Shown: in pieces, positions 35,336 through 48,512 of the stretch
How the letters are laid out: every line of letters starts with the position of its first letter
Position numbering within the stretch: position 1 is the stretch's first letter
Program-made: the position numbers and the translations under genes
DNA from: Phallus indusiatus
Taxonomy: Eukaryota; Basidiomycota; Agaricomycetes; Phallales; Phallaceae
Direction: 5' to 3'
NCBI GenBank assembly: GCA_027605045.1
Contig: JAQFWX010000002.1
Span: 496,001-560,000 of the forward strand
Length of the DNA: 64,000 nucleotides
The notes under the pieces: model-generated
What the model was told of the DNA's origin: nothing
Database searches by the model: none
Seen by the model: only the letters and a program-made list of their open reading frames with translations

Positions 35336-38209
35336 ATGTCGACAAAGCTATTGCTTAATTCTTCGGCATCGCCGTTTCCTTACACACTTCTTGTGCTTGC
35401 GAAACGACTCCGCAACACTGAAGTTATATACGACAATACAGTGGAGGTCGCTGCTCTACACATCGGCGACCAATCGGTTACCAATGTCGATGAAATCTCA
35501 AACATTCTGGGGGAACGACTGCAATTACGGGGACTACAGCCTAACAGCGCCAAAGCAAGTTTTTTTCCAATTTTTCTTGATTCCTAACTTCGGTTAACTG
35601 AAGTGATAGGAAGCAGTTTTTCTATCTATTACCACCACTTTGCCTACATTAACCTCTTTTCCGGAACTTGTAGCCGCGTTCGATGAGCTAGATGATCACC
35701 TTGCTTTCAGGACATTTCTAGTGGGCACCGATCTGTCATTTGCTGATTATAATCTTTGGGGTGCTCTAAAAGGTCCATCTATCCTCTCTCTGATCGCGAA
35801 AATCCCCATCTGATCCACGTGTCTCAGGATCCCCAAAGGCCTTAGGGATATTTAAAAATAACCAGCATCCTCATTTACTGAGGTGGTATTCATATATCGA
35901 GGGCCTTAGCGACACTAAAGATGCGCTGGCATCTTTAGCTGAAGCCCGGTCAAGCAAGGTATTGCAAGTGTCATTCAATTGTGTTTCGCTTTGGTCTTAG
36001 TAGTTGGTACAGGCAAAATCGAATAAAACTGCCGGATCTTTTGCTCTAGGTCTACCGGGAGCCGTCGAGGGTCAGGTTGTCACCAGATTTCCTCCAGAGC
36101 CCAGTGGTTATCTTCATATTGGTCATGCGAAGGCTGCCATGCTGAATCAGTACTTCGCTAAGATGTACAAGGGACAGCTTCTCATTCGTTTCGATGATAC
36201 TAATCCGAGCAAAGAGAAGGTAAGCATCTTGCAATATGTAAAATCTCTTGCTCATTAGTAATTTATATGCATATAGGCTGAATTTGAAGAGTCTATAATC
36301 GAAGACCTAGCACTTCTCGACATTGTTGGAGATAGGGTTTCTCATACCTCTGACTATTTTGACCAACTGTATGAACTGGCACTAAAAATGATTAAAAAAG
36401 GCAAGGCGTATGCAGATGATACTGAACAGATGAAGGCAGGTTTGGTATAGTCCATAATCTACTCGTATTTGTCCTTATTTTCTTCAGATGCGACAAGAGC
36501 GTATGGATGGAATAGCATCGGCCCGGCGGGACTTGACTATCGAGGAAAACCTGAAGTGGTTCAAGGAGATGACGAGTGGTACCGCGGAAGGTCAACGATG
36601 GTGCCTTCGAGCTAAGCTCAGCGTGGACGATCCGAATAAAGCCCTTAGGGATCCTGTGATCTATAGATGCAATCTTCAATCGCATCATCGAACAGGGTAA
36701 TAGAACACAGATTTTTTATATGATTATAGCGCATCTGAATTTTTTTTAGCAACAAATGGAAAGTCTACCCGACCTACGATTTTGCTTGTCCCATCGTGGA
36801 CTCGATTGAAGGGGTCACGCATGCTCTTCGAACAAACGAGTACCGCGACCGTAACCCTCAGTATTATTGGATGATTGAGGCTTTGGGATTGAGAAAAGTC
36901 GTTGTTTGGGACTTCAGGTACATATCATCTTCATTGGGTGGGCTTGAAACAGAATAACCCACAAGCACTCAGTCGTTTGAATTTCATATACACACTATTA
37001 TCGAAACGCAAATTACGATGGTTCGTTGAACAGGGTCTAGTGCGTGGATGGGATGATCCTCGTTTCCCCACCGTCCGTGGTAAGTTAAGACCTCACGTGC
37101 GTCTGACACAAGCATGATGTGAATATACCAGGCATAAGACGGCGTGGGTTAACAGTTGAAGCTCTTAGGCAGTATATGCTGGCACAAGGACCGTCCCAGG
37201 CAGTTGTGTCACTAGAATGGGATTCCATATGGGCTTTGAATAAAAAGGTGATTGATGGCGTTGCTCCACGGTTCTGGGCTGTCGAAAAAGATGCTCTGTA
37301 AGTCCGAGAGTGTTTTTAAGTTAAACCCAGAAGATCCACAACCCTTTCCAGTGTAAAGGTATACATTAACGGCATCGCAACGGCGGAAGTTAAGCAAAAC
37401 CCCAAACATAAAAAGAACGCGGAGATTGGTCAGAAAAACACAGTATATGCGTCGACTGTCTATATTGAACAGAAAGACGCACTTTCATTCGCAGATCAGG
37501 AGGAGGCATGTTTTATTTTTATTTTTATGATCTATGGCTTGACTAAAACGGAACAAAGATAACTTTGATGGATTGGGGCAATGCTATTATTCGCTCGAAG
37601 ACTGTTTCGTCTTCCGGAGTGGTTGAGTCAATCACGGCTGATTTGCACCTTGAAGGAGATTTCAGAAAAACGGAGAAAAAAATTACGTGGTTGGCAGACC
37701 ACTCTATATCCTCGTCGTTTTCCCTTCCCCTCGTGGACGTTACATTGTTAGATTATGATTACCTCATTACAAAGAAAAGGCTAGAGGAAGAAGATAACGT
37801 AGAAGAGTTCGTAACTTCAGTAACGGAATTCCGAGTCGAAGCTTTGGCCGACAATAACGTCAAAAGCCTTCAGGTCGGAGACATCATACAATTCGAAAGG
37901 AAGGGGTATTATCGCGTCGACGCTATTCGCCAAAATGATGGTGCATCCCATATTGATTTTATACATATCCCGGACGGGAAAGCGGCGGGGGTTGCTAGTA
38001 AATCGACTACGAGTGGAGTACCAGTGCCTGAAACCAAAACAGTAGCAAGTGCTGCCACCAAGAAAGGCAACAAAGCCGCAGAACCCGACTTACCCGCGAA
38101 AATTGGAATGTACGAGGTATCACGCGTTTACGGTGACCAGGCTCTTAATCCACCGGCTGACACCAAGATGTATCAGGTTCCTAGCATATACGATAATACC
38201 TCGTCTTAG
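35336..38209 (+). CDS. Cytosolic glutamyl-tRNA synthetase
   Basis: Class Ib aminoacyl-tRNA synthetase charging tRNA-Glu in the cytosol (yeast Gus1 type). About 710 residues in roughly ten exons from ATG 35336 ([14 protein letters not shown]). The N-terminal GST-like domain (35336-35960) contains [13 protein letters not shown] and is the part that docks on Arc1 in yeast. The Rossmann core has [20 protein letters not shown] with the HIGH motif, [11 protein letters not shown], and the second signature as [19 protein letters not shown] with [16 protein letters not shown]. The C-terminal anticodon-binding beta barrels include [31 protein letters not shown] and [18 protein letters not shown]-terminal tail of Lys/Ala residues and two YEV/YQV motifs closes it at 38209. 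It is divergent from LEU4. Confidence 0.94.
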
Positions 38210-38271
38210 CTGCTAATTTCTCCGAATATCTCTTCACGCAAAGCAGTATAAAATTGTACCACAATAGATTA

Positions 38272-38792
38272 TTACACCTGTTTGATATTCTCCTGTGTTA
38301 AGATTTCCTCGACTCTTTTGACTTTATCCTGGTTTGCTTGTCCCGGCAAAGAGCTCTTATCAATTCGAGTACCGATACGAACGTCGGTTGCAATACGGGG
38401 GACACCCATTTCATGGACGGCTTCATGACAGGCTTTGATTGCCTCACATACTTGCATCCAAGGACCCTCCAGATTCGTACCGTAACCGCTTGTTCAACTC
38501 AGTTATTGCGGAAAGTGATGGCAAGCGGAGAATAGTTGCTCACTGCATCTGTGGGATAAGGCTATGAGTTAGAGGATAGGCCGGGTAAAACAAGACTTCA
38601 ACTCTACCTTGTATACTAAGCCACTTTTCTCAAGAACCCTTTGACACTGGGCGATGTAAATCGCAACAGATGAATCGGGTAGACCCATTGGGATCAAACA
38701 AAAATCTGTATCGACGAGTCCGAGTGAATGACCATGTTTCATGCAATAAGGTAGGGACGCGTACCTGCTGTCGCGTACAGATCATCGGCCAT
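38272..38792 (-). CDS. Ecm15/UPF0045 (MTH1187-type) thiamine-binding family protein, with a 5-nt micro-exon
   Basis: A protein of 115 residues in four exons: 38765-38792, 38608-38705, 38544-38548 and 38272-38488. These sum to 348 nt, exactly 116 codons. Product: MADDLYATADFCLIPMG..., SVAIYIAQCQRVLEKSGLVY, MHGYGTNLEGPW, CEAIKACHEAVHEMGVPRIA, TDVRIGTRID. The family forms small ferredoxin-like tetramers; yeast Ecm15 and archaeal relatives are known, and members of this fold bind thiamine-type ligands. The Met-His before GYGTNLEGPW is supplied by the 5-nt exon ATGCA, flanked by CCACAG and GTGAGC. Without it the frame is lost, and the family motif supports it. The real role in this fungus is unknown. 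Convergent with the glutamyl-tRNA synthetase gene. Confidence 0.85.
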
Positions 38793-39089
38793 TATCGAAT
38801 TGGAGCAAGGTACCCAACGGCCACGATCCTATGTAGTCTGACTGAGCGCACACTGCCGCGTTGCCGTGGTGGCTTCAAATGAATGGGACTTCTCATCCTC
38901 GTGCTATAGAAAGTATAGATGCGGAGAGTCATAGACACTCACATACCCATAGTTCAGGTGATCTGTCAAAAAATCAAAGTGTGTGGTAGGAGAAGCTGTT
39001 GCGTGATTTATTGGTCAACGGCGACCTAACCCCAAGTCGACTCAGCTTGGATAGCTATCGTGTTCCCAAATTGCATTAAGCCTTAGCCT

Positions 39090-39659
39090 ATGACCAGCAA
39101 TCCTTCGCCGCCTTTCAAAGGTCGCTGTCTGTGCGGAAAAGTGACATTCGAGGTCAACGCCGAACCAATCGCGTAAGGAGGTTCACAATGCACAATGCAG
39201 CCTAGAGAAATTAATGTAGATCAATCATAGTGTAACATGCTGTCATTGCTCCAATTGCAGGCAGTACACGGGGACCGTCTTCACAACTAATGTAGTATTC
39301 CCTGCACAGGTTCGTCAGTCTTGGAGCTTTTTATGCTTCTGCAGTTTACCCGCCAACGGACAATCAATAATCATTCCTAGAGTCACCGTATTTTGACTGG
39401 AGAAGATTTAATCCATGTATACGTAGACGAAGCTCAAGACTCTGGAAACAATCTTCCTCGCCATTCCTGTTCAAATTGTGCATCCCCTCTATTCTGCACA
39501 AATTGTGATTTTGGGCGGAACATGTCAGTGTTTTATAGTGCGCTCGAGGGCTTTGAACATAGGCCTCCGGAGATTGAGTATTACCATAAAGATAGGCTGG
39601 AGTGGTTGCCTAAATTCCCCAACACTGAAACACCAAGGACGAAGCCTGGGCGTGACTGA
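39090..39659 (+). CDS. GFA/CENP-V domain zinc protein
   Basis: A small protein of about 145 residues in three exons from ATG 39090 (MTSNPSPPFKGRCLCGKVTF). It carries the zinc-binding cysteine pattern of the glutathione-dependent formaldehyde-activating (GFA) fold: GRCLCGKVTFEV, then CCHCSNCRQYTGTVF, then SCSNCASPLFC, with the C-terminal helix region at the end. Exon junctions are GC|TGTAACATGC (about 39169-39229) and one before TTTTGACTGGAG. Family members are mostly of unknown activity, and GFA itself is doubted as an enzyme, so no substrate is proposed. The gene faces the Ecm15-like gene across a gap of about 300 bp. Confidence 0.82.
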
Positions 39660-40020
39660 ACTCGTTTTTTTTTCAATTATGTCCACCTGAATAATGTATT
39701 CATGAAGTGGAATGTTGCCACTAAAAGCCAATTTGTTTTATCAATGATGGTGTCTTTAGCGAGAGTCCTTTTCATAGCACACAAGGTCGCCTGCCAATAC
39801 CGCATCGTCTTCCTGCGACGTTCCTTGATTGTGAATATGCGTCTCGATGATAGCTTGTTTACCATGATGTTGTATGTCCTCGAAATTGTAAAAATAATGT
39901 CCGGTATGTATCCGTAGGGATTTGTCGGCCGAAGCATTTAAACAATTTGACATTATCAATATATTATACCTACTTTACAATTGCGTAAATAGCTGATGTC
40001 GCAATAGTGATAAGTACGAT
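39660..40020. other. Convergent intergenic region, nothing recognised
   Basis: This gap of about 360 bp separates the stop codons of the convergent GFA-domain and Luc7 genes. Open frames here have no family resemblance and probably reflect 3' UTR sequence. Confidence 0.6.
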
Positions 40021-41365
40021 TTAGTATCGCCGTCTCCCAGGCGAACGGGAACGCTCTCGGTCACCTCGTCGCCTTGCATCTCAGATAAGCAAAAAAAGCA
40101 CACATTTAGTTGAAATATAAAACCCACCTATCTCTATCATTAAAACCTCTGTCTCTTCCAGAATCTCTGCGATAGTCACGATCGCGATCTCTTTCACGAT
40201 CACCCATTCGGGGTCCAGTGGCTGCTCCATGTGGTGGCAATAGTGTGGATGATACTCCAGACGGTACAGGCGGTGGTGCATTTTTGCGAGCTTCACGTTC
40301 AGCACGGAATTGAGTCAAAAGGTTACGCAACTCGTGATAACCCAAGTGCATCTATGTAAAACTTGTGATTAGCAAGCAAAACCGGACAGTTTTATTATAA
40401 TCTTTCCATACTTTCCCCCCAAAGTGGTCAGCCAATCGTCTATCTGAATCTAGAACCGAAAGGTATGCACCACAAACATCGCATACACGTAACTTCTGGT
40501 GTCCGGATGCTCCGGAAGTTTCTGTTAATTGCTGCAATTCTCGCTGCAAAAGACTCAGCAATTCAGTATAACTTTTTATAAAGTGGTAGAGTCTGACCTC
40601 CTTGTCAGCTTTTTCACCCTTAAGGGCCTCGATGGCGGCCATTTCCTTCATCGATTCTTCAACTTTTCCCTGCTCACCCAGCTGCTCAATTTTTTCAGTA
40701 CCTCCTTGTATGGCCAATTCAATTTCGGCAATTTCTCTCATCTATCATTTAAGCGTCAGTATGGGGGGGAATAGATGCATTTCAACTTCTTGAACGTACC
40801 AGATTAGTCGTTTTAGCGTTTTCTTCAGGAGTCTTTTCTAGACGACGGTGAGCTGCACGAATACGTCTATCACATTCGTCTACAAAGGCAAACAGGTTGG
40901 ACTCGTATTCTTGTTGGAATTGCGCAAATATATGGTTATTTGGCTCAGCCTCGCGTGCGGCAAGAAATTCGGTTTTAAGCCTTTCTGTGTGCGATTTTGG
41001 GCAAGGTCCTAAATCCATTTTCTGGGAGAGTAAAGCATTCAGTTTCATTCTCCAGTGTGCAGAAATGGGGAGACATACCGTGTTCGTGAATAAGGCATGG
41101 GGGCAGACCCCGCACAGAAAATTCCGGCACACTTTATCGTCTGACCATACAAGATTTTGATTAGTCACACCCATAGCTTCGGGGCCCATCATTTGCTAAA
41201 TGCAAGGGAGGCGATAATGCATTGACAGGCAAAGATAATATAACGCATCGTGGGGGGGAAGACAAAAAAAAAATTATGTCAGTTTGGCTATTTCAAATTT
41301 GAAGAGAATGTTCGGAACAGCATTACCTCAAGCAATTTGCGCTGCATTTCAGCTAGGCGACCCAT
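40021..41365 (-). CDS. LUC7: U1 snRNP-associated splicing protein Luc7
   Basis: Nuclear splicing factor that helps U1 snRNP choose 5' splice sites. About 310 residues from ATG 41365 ([13 protein letters not shown]); the first exon is short and is followed by [12 protein letters not shown]. The first zinc finger is [20 protein letters not shown] with CPKSH. A long helical coiled coil follows ([20 protein letters not shown] to KADKERELQQL). The second zinc finger is [20 protein letters not shown] with HFGGKMHLGY. An Arg/Asp/Ser-rich tail ends in [12 protein letters not shown] at 40021. All family hallmarks are present. It is divergent from the Sin3-like gene with about 210 bp between starts. 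Confidence 0.95.
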
Positions 41366-41573
41366 TTTCTTCCTGTGTTTTGGTGACGAGAGAGAGATAC
41401 AGAGAACTAAAGCGAAGTTGAAGTGGCTGCTGGCTGACAAAGCGTCGAGTGTTTACGTAACGTTTATATTTAGCATTGATTACCTTGATTGGTCCCGTTC
41501 TTCGACGTCAGGCAGAGTAGGCCATTCTGGCAGCCTCTTCTCTCCTCTACCCTGCTTTTCAAAAGACGCTGCC

Positions 41574-44500
41574 ATGTCGATGACTCCTACTTCGGCCCCG
41601 GGCCATAATTCTCAGCCAGAGTTCACCCATGCCATACAGTACATAAACCGGATTAAGACTCGATTTGCCGACGAGCCTGAGACTTATAAACAATTCCTTG
41701 AGATCTTACAGATGTATCAAAAGGAACAACGAGTGCTACAAGACGTAAGTTATTCATGAATTCTTTACATTATCTCTTTTCCTACTCTCCTTTCCTTGCT
41801 TTGGAATGATCTTATTAACTTGTAATGAAATTAACAACAGGTATATGACCAAGTCACTCGACTGTTTCATAACGCCCCTGAGCTTATTGACGAATTCAAG
41901 ATGTTTCTCCCAGAAACGAATGCGACAGCTAATTCAAACGTACTAAGTCTCGGCGCGGGTATGTCGTCTACTGGAGTCCGAAGAGCGCCTCATGACGACA
42001 CCCCCAAAGATGGTCCGCCTGCTAAAAGACGTAGGGGCGCACCACCAGATAAAGATTCGGCGGGTTCTGCCACTCAGCAGCACACTCTCATGCACCCACA
42101 TGGCACAGTTCCACCCCACGTTCATCCGATCGCACATGTCGCGATTACATCCCATCCTCCTCACCCCCTCCACGTAACGCATGGCGCAGTTTTATCTCAC
42201 CCTCCTCATCCTCTTCATGTCGCACATGCAACAGGCCCGCCTCTTTCTCATCTTCCTTCTGTTCAGCCTATTCCGCCACTCCCAGAAGTCTTTTTTGACC
42301 GTCTCAAACGGGCCTTGGACGATCGTGACTCCTGGGAGGACTTCTTGAAGTTACTAACAATGTATTCGATGGACGTTCTAGACGAGCCTCTGCTGCTTCA
42401 AATGGCCACACCTTTCCTTGGCGGAACTGGTAGTGAGCTGGAAATCATGTTTCGTGACCTCTTAGGCGTTGGCATAGACGGGAAGAGAAGGGAAGATACT
42501 GGCAACGCCAACTATATCATGAATAATGCTGAGATCCCCCGAACTACTGGTCATTCCCGTGCATTAGGCACGTTCAATTCCACTGGGGCTACAGCGGGTA
42601 TGGGTTCTGTTTATTTGACAGGAAGTAAATATCGTTTCGGAAGTTACAGACGGCTACCCGAAAGCGTGAGTTGTAATAGAATTGGTTGCTATTTGGAAGC
42701 GAACTTCAATTATTGCATATAGGAAACCAAACTGGCTTGTTCTGGTCGCGATGAGATTTGTAGATCTGTCTTGAATGACGAATGGGTATCGCACCCAACG
42801 TGGGCTTCTGAGGACTCGGGGTTTGTGGCCCACAAGAAGAACACTTACGAAGAAGCCATGCATAAATCCGAAGAGGAACGGCACGAATATCATGTACAAT
42901 TAGAGGCCATGGTTTACACTATCTCCTTACTCGAACCCATTGCCTTGAAAATAAGCAATATGTCGCCTGAGGAGAAGGCGGCTTTCAAACTTGGTCCATC
43001 CCTTGGCGGCCGTTCTAAGTCGGTGCACCAGAAGATAATTAAGAAAGTGTACAACCGTGAAAATGCTTCGGAAGTCTTGCAAGCTTTACAAGATAATCCT
43101 GCTGTTTCCGTTCCTGTCGTCTTAGAAAGACTCAAACTTGTCGACGCAGAGTGGAGGAAAAACAAGAGAGAATGGGAGAAAGTCTGGAGGGAGGTCGACG
43201 CCCGAAATTTCTACAAGAGCCTTGATCATCAAGGTGTTAGTTTCAAGGTTAACGACAAGAAAACAATAACGGGAAAGGCTTTGCTCGCTGAGATTGAAAG
43301 AATCAAAGGAATGCAAAATTCAAACACCCGAGAAGAGGAAGGTGTCAGTGGTAAGAAAACCCAAGGCACTCGTCTTTCTACCGACGATCCCCGTTCCGCT
43401 TTTGCAGTCAGAAGGTCAACCTCAGTCCAGCCTCGGTATCAACTTCAGTATTCTATCAGCGATCCTCTAGTCTTGCAAGACGCCATAAAACTGACGTTGT
43501 ATTTCCTTGAAAGAAATGATTCTCGTCAAGGCGGCGGGGCCGGCGTTCCACAGTATAATGTAATAGAACGAAGGCGGATTGAGGCCTTTTTGCGGCATTA
43601 TGTCAGGTTTCAGTTTGAATTTTCTCGACCATTCAATGACTCCGCAGGTGAGTCCGTTTCCACAAAATATGCCAATGGTTAAAGACCGTTGCAGCAGAGT
43701 CCTCGGATGTGACTATTACGCCCAATGATTTTGATCTCGCTTTTGGACCACCTATCACAGATGAAGAATGGGAAGAACTGGGTCTTTATATTCCAGACCC
43801 TGCGGCTGGGGCAACAAAGACTAATAATAATAATGGTGTTTTTGTTTCTTCAGTGACAGAGCATGGGAATGGGAAAGGCGATAGTAAAAGTCCTGCTCTG
43901 AAAGATAGTATTCAGAATCCTGAACTAATTGAACATGAAGAAGATCCTGGCGACATTTGGATTCGGCACGTGAAAATAGAGCTGCCTAAGGAGAATGGTC
44001 CTGTTTCGGGGTCGACAGACGAGATGGTAGTGGATACAGAAGACTCTCAGTCTCAAACCCAGCAATATCGGTTCAAAAAATTCACCTCCTTTTTCTGTAA
44101 TACCACCTTCTACACTCTCATTCGAATGCTACAGGTCTGTTTCCTCACCATTCATTGAGTTTTTCATTCGTTTAATCCGAATTAGCTGTTGTATTCACGC
44201 CTCTTGATGTGTAAAGAGTTATCCATGAAACTCGCACAAGAAAAATTTGGCACTTTCTTACCCAATCCCATCGCGTTTGGGTTAGGACTCACAGACCTAG
44301 CAGGACCACTGGCCTATTTCGGTGATCTGGCTGCCATAAGTACGTGTCTTTTTTTTGAACATTGAGCATTAAACGTCAAGTATATTTAATCAAATATTTT
44401 ACACGTCTAGTGGTAGATAACAATGCATCATCTAAATCCAACTCAATTCCTGCGCTCAATGGTTCGAATAACCCAACAGCTTCCACTGATACTGTGTCCG

Positions 44501-45815
44501 GCGTCCAGGATCCACACTCTAAATTACCTTTCAAACCTGCTGAGCATTTCTATAGCCATCTGTTAGATTTGGTCGAGAAGCTGTTTGACGGAGAGCTTGA
44601 ACAGAATACTTTTGAAGAGAATATGAGATTCATGTTCGGGACACGCGCCTATGTCATGTTCACCTTAGACAAACTTTGTGGTGCCATTTGTAAGCAGGTA
44701 CGTTTTTTCTCTTTACTCCGAAGAACGTACTCGATACCAACGATAAGCATGTTGAAACCATTGACGGTAACACTAAGCATAGGTGACTATCGATTGGCAT
44801 GCTTCTGATATCGAGTTTCATTCCGTTATTTCGTTGAATCAACGTTCATCTTGCTCATTCACTCTTTCACCAGGTGCAGGCTGTTGTGCAAGATAACCGA
44901 TGTCATGAGCTCATGGCCATATTCGAGCAACAGCGAAAACGTGAAGTATTTTTAGACAAGGACAGCAACGTTCAAGATATTATACGATATCGTCGACGAG
45001 CTGAGACACTTGCTGGGTCCGATGAGAATCTGTTTCGAGTTGACTGGGTAAGTACAGATGCTTCTCCCAAAAACTACGGAACCTAACTACGAGAATTTGT
45101 TCACAGAATCCTGAGCAAAGAAAACTACGGATTCAGCTTTTAGATTTGGATGATCCAAGTCTAGATCCACCTGAAACAATTGATGCAATGATTTGCGGCC
45201 AGTCTCATATCTCGGGCGCAGCTATAGCGAATAATCTCCCATCGTTCACTTCAACTACGACGCCTGAGAAAGTCAGTTCCAAAATGACAGTCAGCTGGAA
45301 GCAGTATGTGGAGAGCTACGTATTGATATATCCCACCGAGCGGCGTCGAATAGGAATAGAAAGAAAAGTGTTTTTGAAACGGTAAGATAACACCAGGGCT
45401 TCAATTTTTACGATACCCATAACAAGTCCGTTTATCCAGGACTTTGCTGAATGATAGCTGTGAAGAATTGAATGATTCCCGGTGGATTAAAGATGTCGGT
45501 CGAGGTGGGATGGAAGTCATGATTGGTCCTGGCACTTATAAGCTGTATTACACAAGAGGATGCGAGGAAGCGGGATGGCGTGTGAGTATTAAAAAGGCTA
45601 GATCGACAGCAGCGACTGGAGAAAACGAAAAGAGCGGGGGAGGAGGCAACACTACCAAACTACGCGGAAGTGGTAAAAAAAGACGCGCACCCTCTAACGA
45701 GGAACCCGAAGTTGAGACAATTGTAGATGAATGGGAACGTTTAAAGGAACGGGCAGAAAACCGGAAGCGGGAACGCAGAAGGTGGATGGTTGATAAAGGA
45801 TTCTTAACGCTATGA
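41574..45815 (+). CDS. SIN3: Sin3-like histone deacetylase corepressor without PAH1
   Basis: Scaffold of the Rpd3 histone deacetylase complex. About 1,150 residues from ATG 41574 ([17 protein letters not shown]). The first domain is a PAH2-type helix bundle: [19 protein letters not shown] then [16 protein letters not shown], ending [16 protein letters not shown] His/Pro-rich linker follows (42080-42260), then PAH3, [20 protein letters not shown]. The histone deacetylase interaction domain has [27 protein letters not shown] and [19 protein letters not shown]. The Sin3_C region has [14 protein letters not shown] and [21 protein letters not shown]. Sin3 normally begins with PAH1; none is seen here or in the 210 bp back to Luc7. 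A remote upstream exon is unlikely because Luc7 lies there. Confidence 0.92.
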
Positions 45816-45883
45816 GGTTTACAACTGCTATTATTATTACAATCCAACCTTCTTGATAATACAATGCTTTCATCACTATCAAC

Positions 45884-47352
45884 TCATCCTTTATTCATTG
45901 TGTTCCCTTCTCCTTTGGGGTGGAAGTCGGTGTACCGTGCCCACCGCTCGTCTTGTTGCCTTTTTTCTTCTACCTTCATTTCTCCGAACAACGTACCTTC
46001 CATCTCGGAATCAATGGTAAGCTGTTCGGCCTGAGTTGGGAGGTTTAAGGACTGGGGACTGTCCGGTTGTCGTTATTTCTTAAACAAAAAGTGGAAACGT
46101 GAAGATGGATTGCAAGTACTAACCCACCGCCGCTTAGAATATTTCCCATCTGTCTTTCTTTATCCAGATATTGATCAATAGTCATTGTAGGTAATCTATG
46201 ATCAGGGCGGAAAACATTCGACTTGAGTGTCGCTCTGTCGGATGCGTTTCCAGGGAGCAACGTGAACGGTCGCAGTGGCTGGAAAACAATGTAGACAACA
46301 ATAGTACGGGTTGAGGTGGTGTATACGTACTCTTCCATTAGAATCTAATAAAGGACCACGTCCATCTGGACCTCCGGTTGGGATTGCCGGGTCGAGTCGC
46401 CAAGTCATATCCTCGGACGGCTTGGGTTGAGATGAAGATGGCGACGAAAGCGTTGAGCGAAGGAGCTCCAGCTCGTTATTCAAAGGTTCCAAATGAGCCT
46501 GAGAGCGTAGCCAAATTAAACGAATGAGAAGCACATAAGTTTCTCGTAGGCCCTCTTCGTCTGGGTGTTCGTCAGGTTCCTCGGAGGAAAGTTTAGGTGG
46601 GGGTAGCATGGATCGAATAATATCATATTCATTATCTGACGAGAAGGAAGGTGAGGCTTTGCGAAAGAGGGCCTGAAGACGCATTATGAATACAAAACAT
46701 ATATAGCGGATGATACACCAAAAGAGACTAAGACTTGCTTCAAGTCGATTCTTAACCTCCCTTTCAGCCTTGAATTGCTGAATTTTTAAGTCTCTTCGTG
46801 AGACGGGGTCTTTGACTTCGCTCAACTTCTTCGCAAAGACCTGCTGATCCTGTTTAGAGACAATGCCGTACTGGCGGACTAGATCACTGAAGGCGTGGAT
46901 ATGTCTCTGGGAGAAGGTTGTTTCGTAGGGACGTGTCAAGATAAAAGCTGCGGTAGTGGTGACGTACTTGACTATCGACAATGTATCGCATGCGTTCTTC
47001 GTGACCGTTCGTCCTCAATCTCTCGATCAACTCGGCGGCGATATAATTAAGGGCGAGATAAGGTATAGATGATGTGGTCAGGTCATCGAGCGTCTCATTT
47101 GAGCTAAACATTTCGGATAATTCTACGCCACGCATGACTAGTTTGATATTTCTGAGAGAGGAGTTGACCAAGTCCTAGACACGAAATAATGACATTAGTC
47201 TTATAATTCATTATTACCTACTTGGTAAAGTAAATTCTCACCTGTGTCTCATCTTTCAAAGTTGGCATTTCGAACGACCTTGAAGCATCTTGAAGAGCGG
47301 TGGTGAAGAGTGTTCGTATGGACAGATTTGAATCGTATTCAGCCTCTGCCAT
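45884..47352 (-). CDS. TAP42: Tap42/IGBP1-type PP2A regulatory protein
   Basis: Binds PP2A-type catalytic subunits and links TOR signalling to phosphatase control. About 390 residues in six or so exons. The start is placed at ATG 47352 (MAEAEYDSNLSIRTLF), where family similarity begins. An upstream in-frame ATG at about 47531 would add some 60 Lys/Gln/Ala-rich residues but lies only about 50 bp from the Rab6 start. The all-helical N-terminal domain has PTLKDETQDLVNSSLRNIKL, LALNYIAAELIERLR and ERMRYIVDSQRHIHAFSDLV. A basic helix follows with DPVSRRDLKIQQFKAERE. The C-terminal signature is HRLPTMTIDQYLDKERQMGN with ILSGGG. It ends with ERWARYTDFHPKGEGNTMNK at 45884. Confidence 0.9.
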
Positions 47353-47583
47353 ATTAATCCACTTGTACAACTGCAAGTGGATAAGCCAATCATCAATCCC
47401 GCGCGTCTTTCCCGTGTCACTCAGGTCCCTGCCAGCTGCCGCCGCTTTCCTCATTGAAGCTTGCGCTTTTCTCTGTTGCTGTTTCTGTTTTTCTGACAAT
47501 TTCCGAGAGTAAGAAACAACCTTAGGCGGCATTGACTCACCAACGATCGACTGTTTCGTATAATACATAATCGATTTGTCCCA

Positions 47584-48512
<929 letters not shown>

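Noticed and set aside
36004..36258. Separate gene for the Rossmann part of the glutamyl-tRNA synthetase
   Set aside because: The upstream GST-like exons splice in frame into it, and fungal cytosolic enzymes have exactly this fused N-terminal domain.
41250..41573. In-frame upstream extension of the Sin3-like gene
   Set aside because: It overlaps the first exon and promoter of Luc7 on the other strand, and its translation has no PAH1 similarity.
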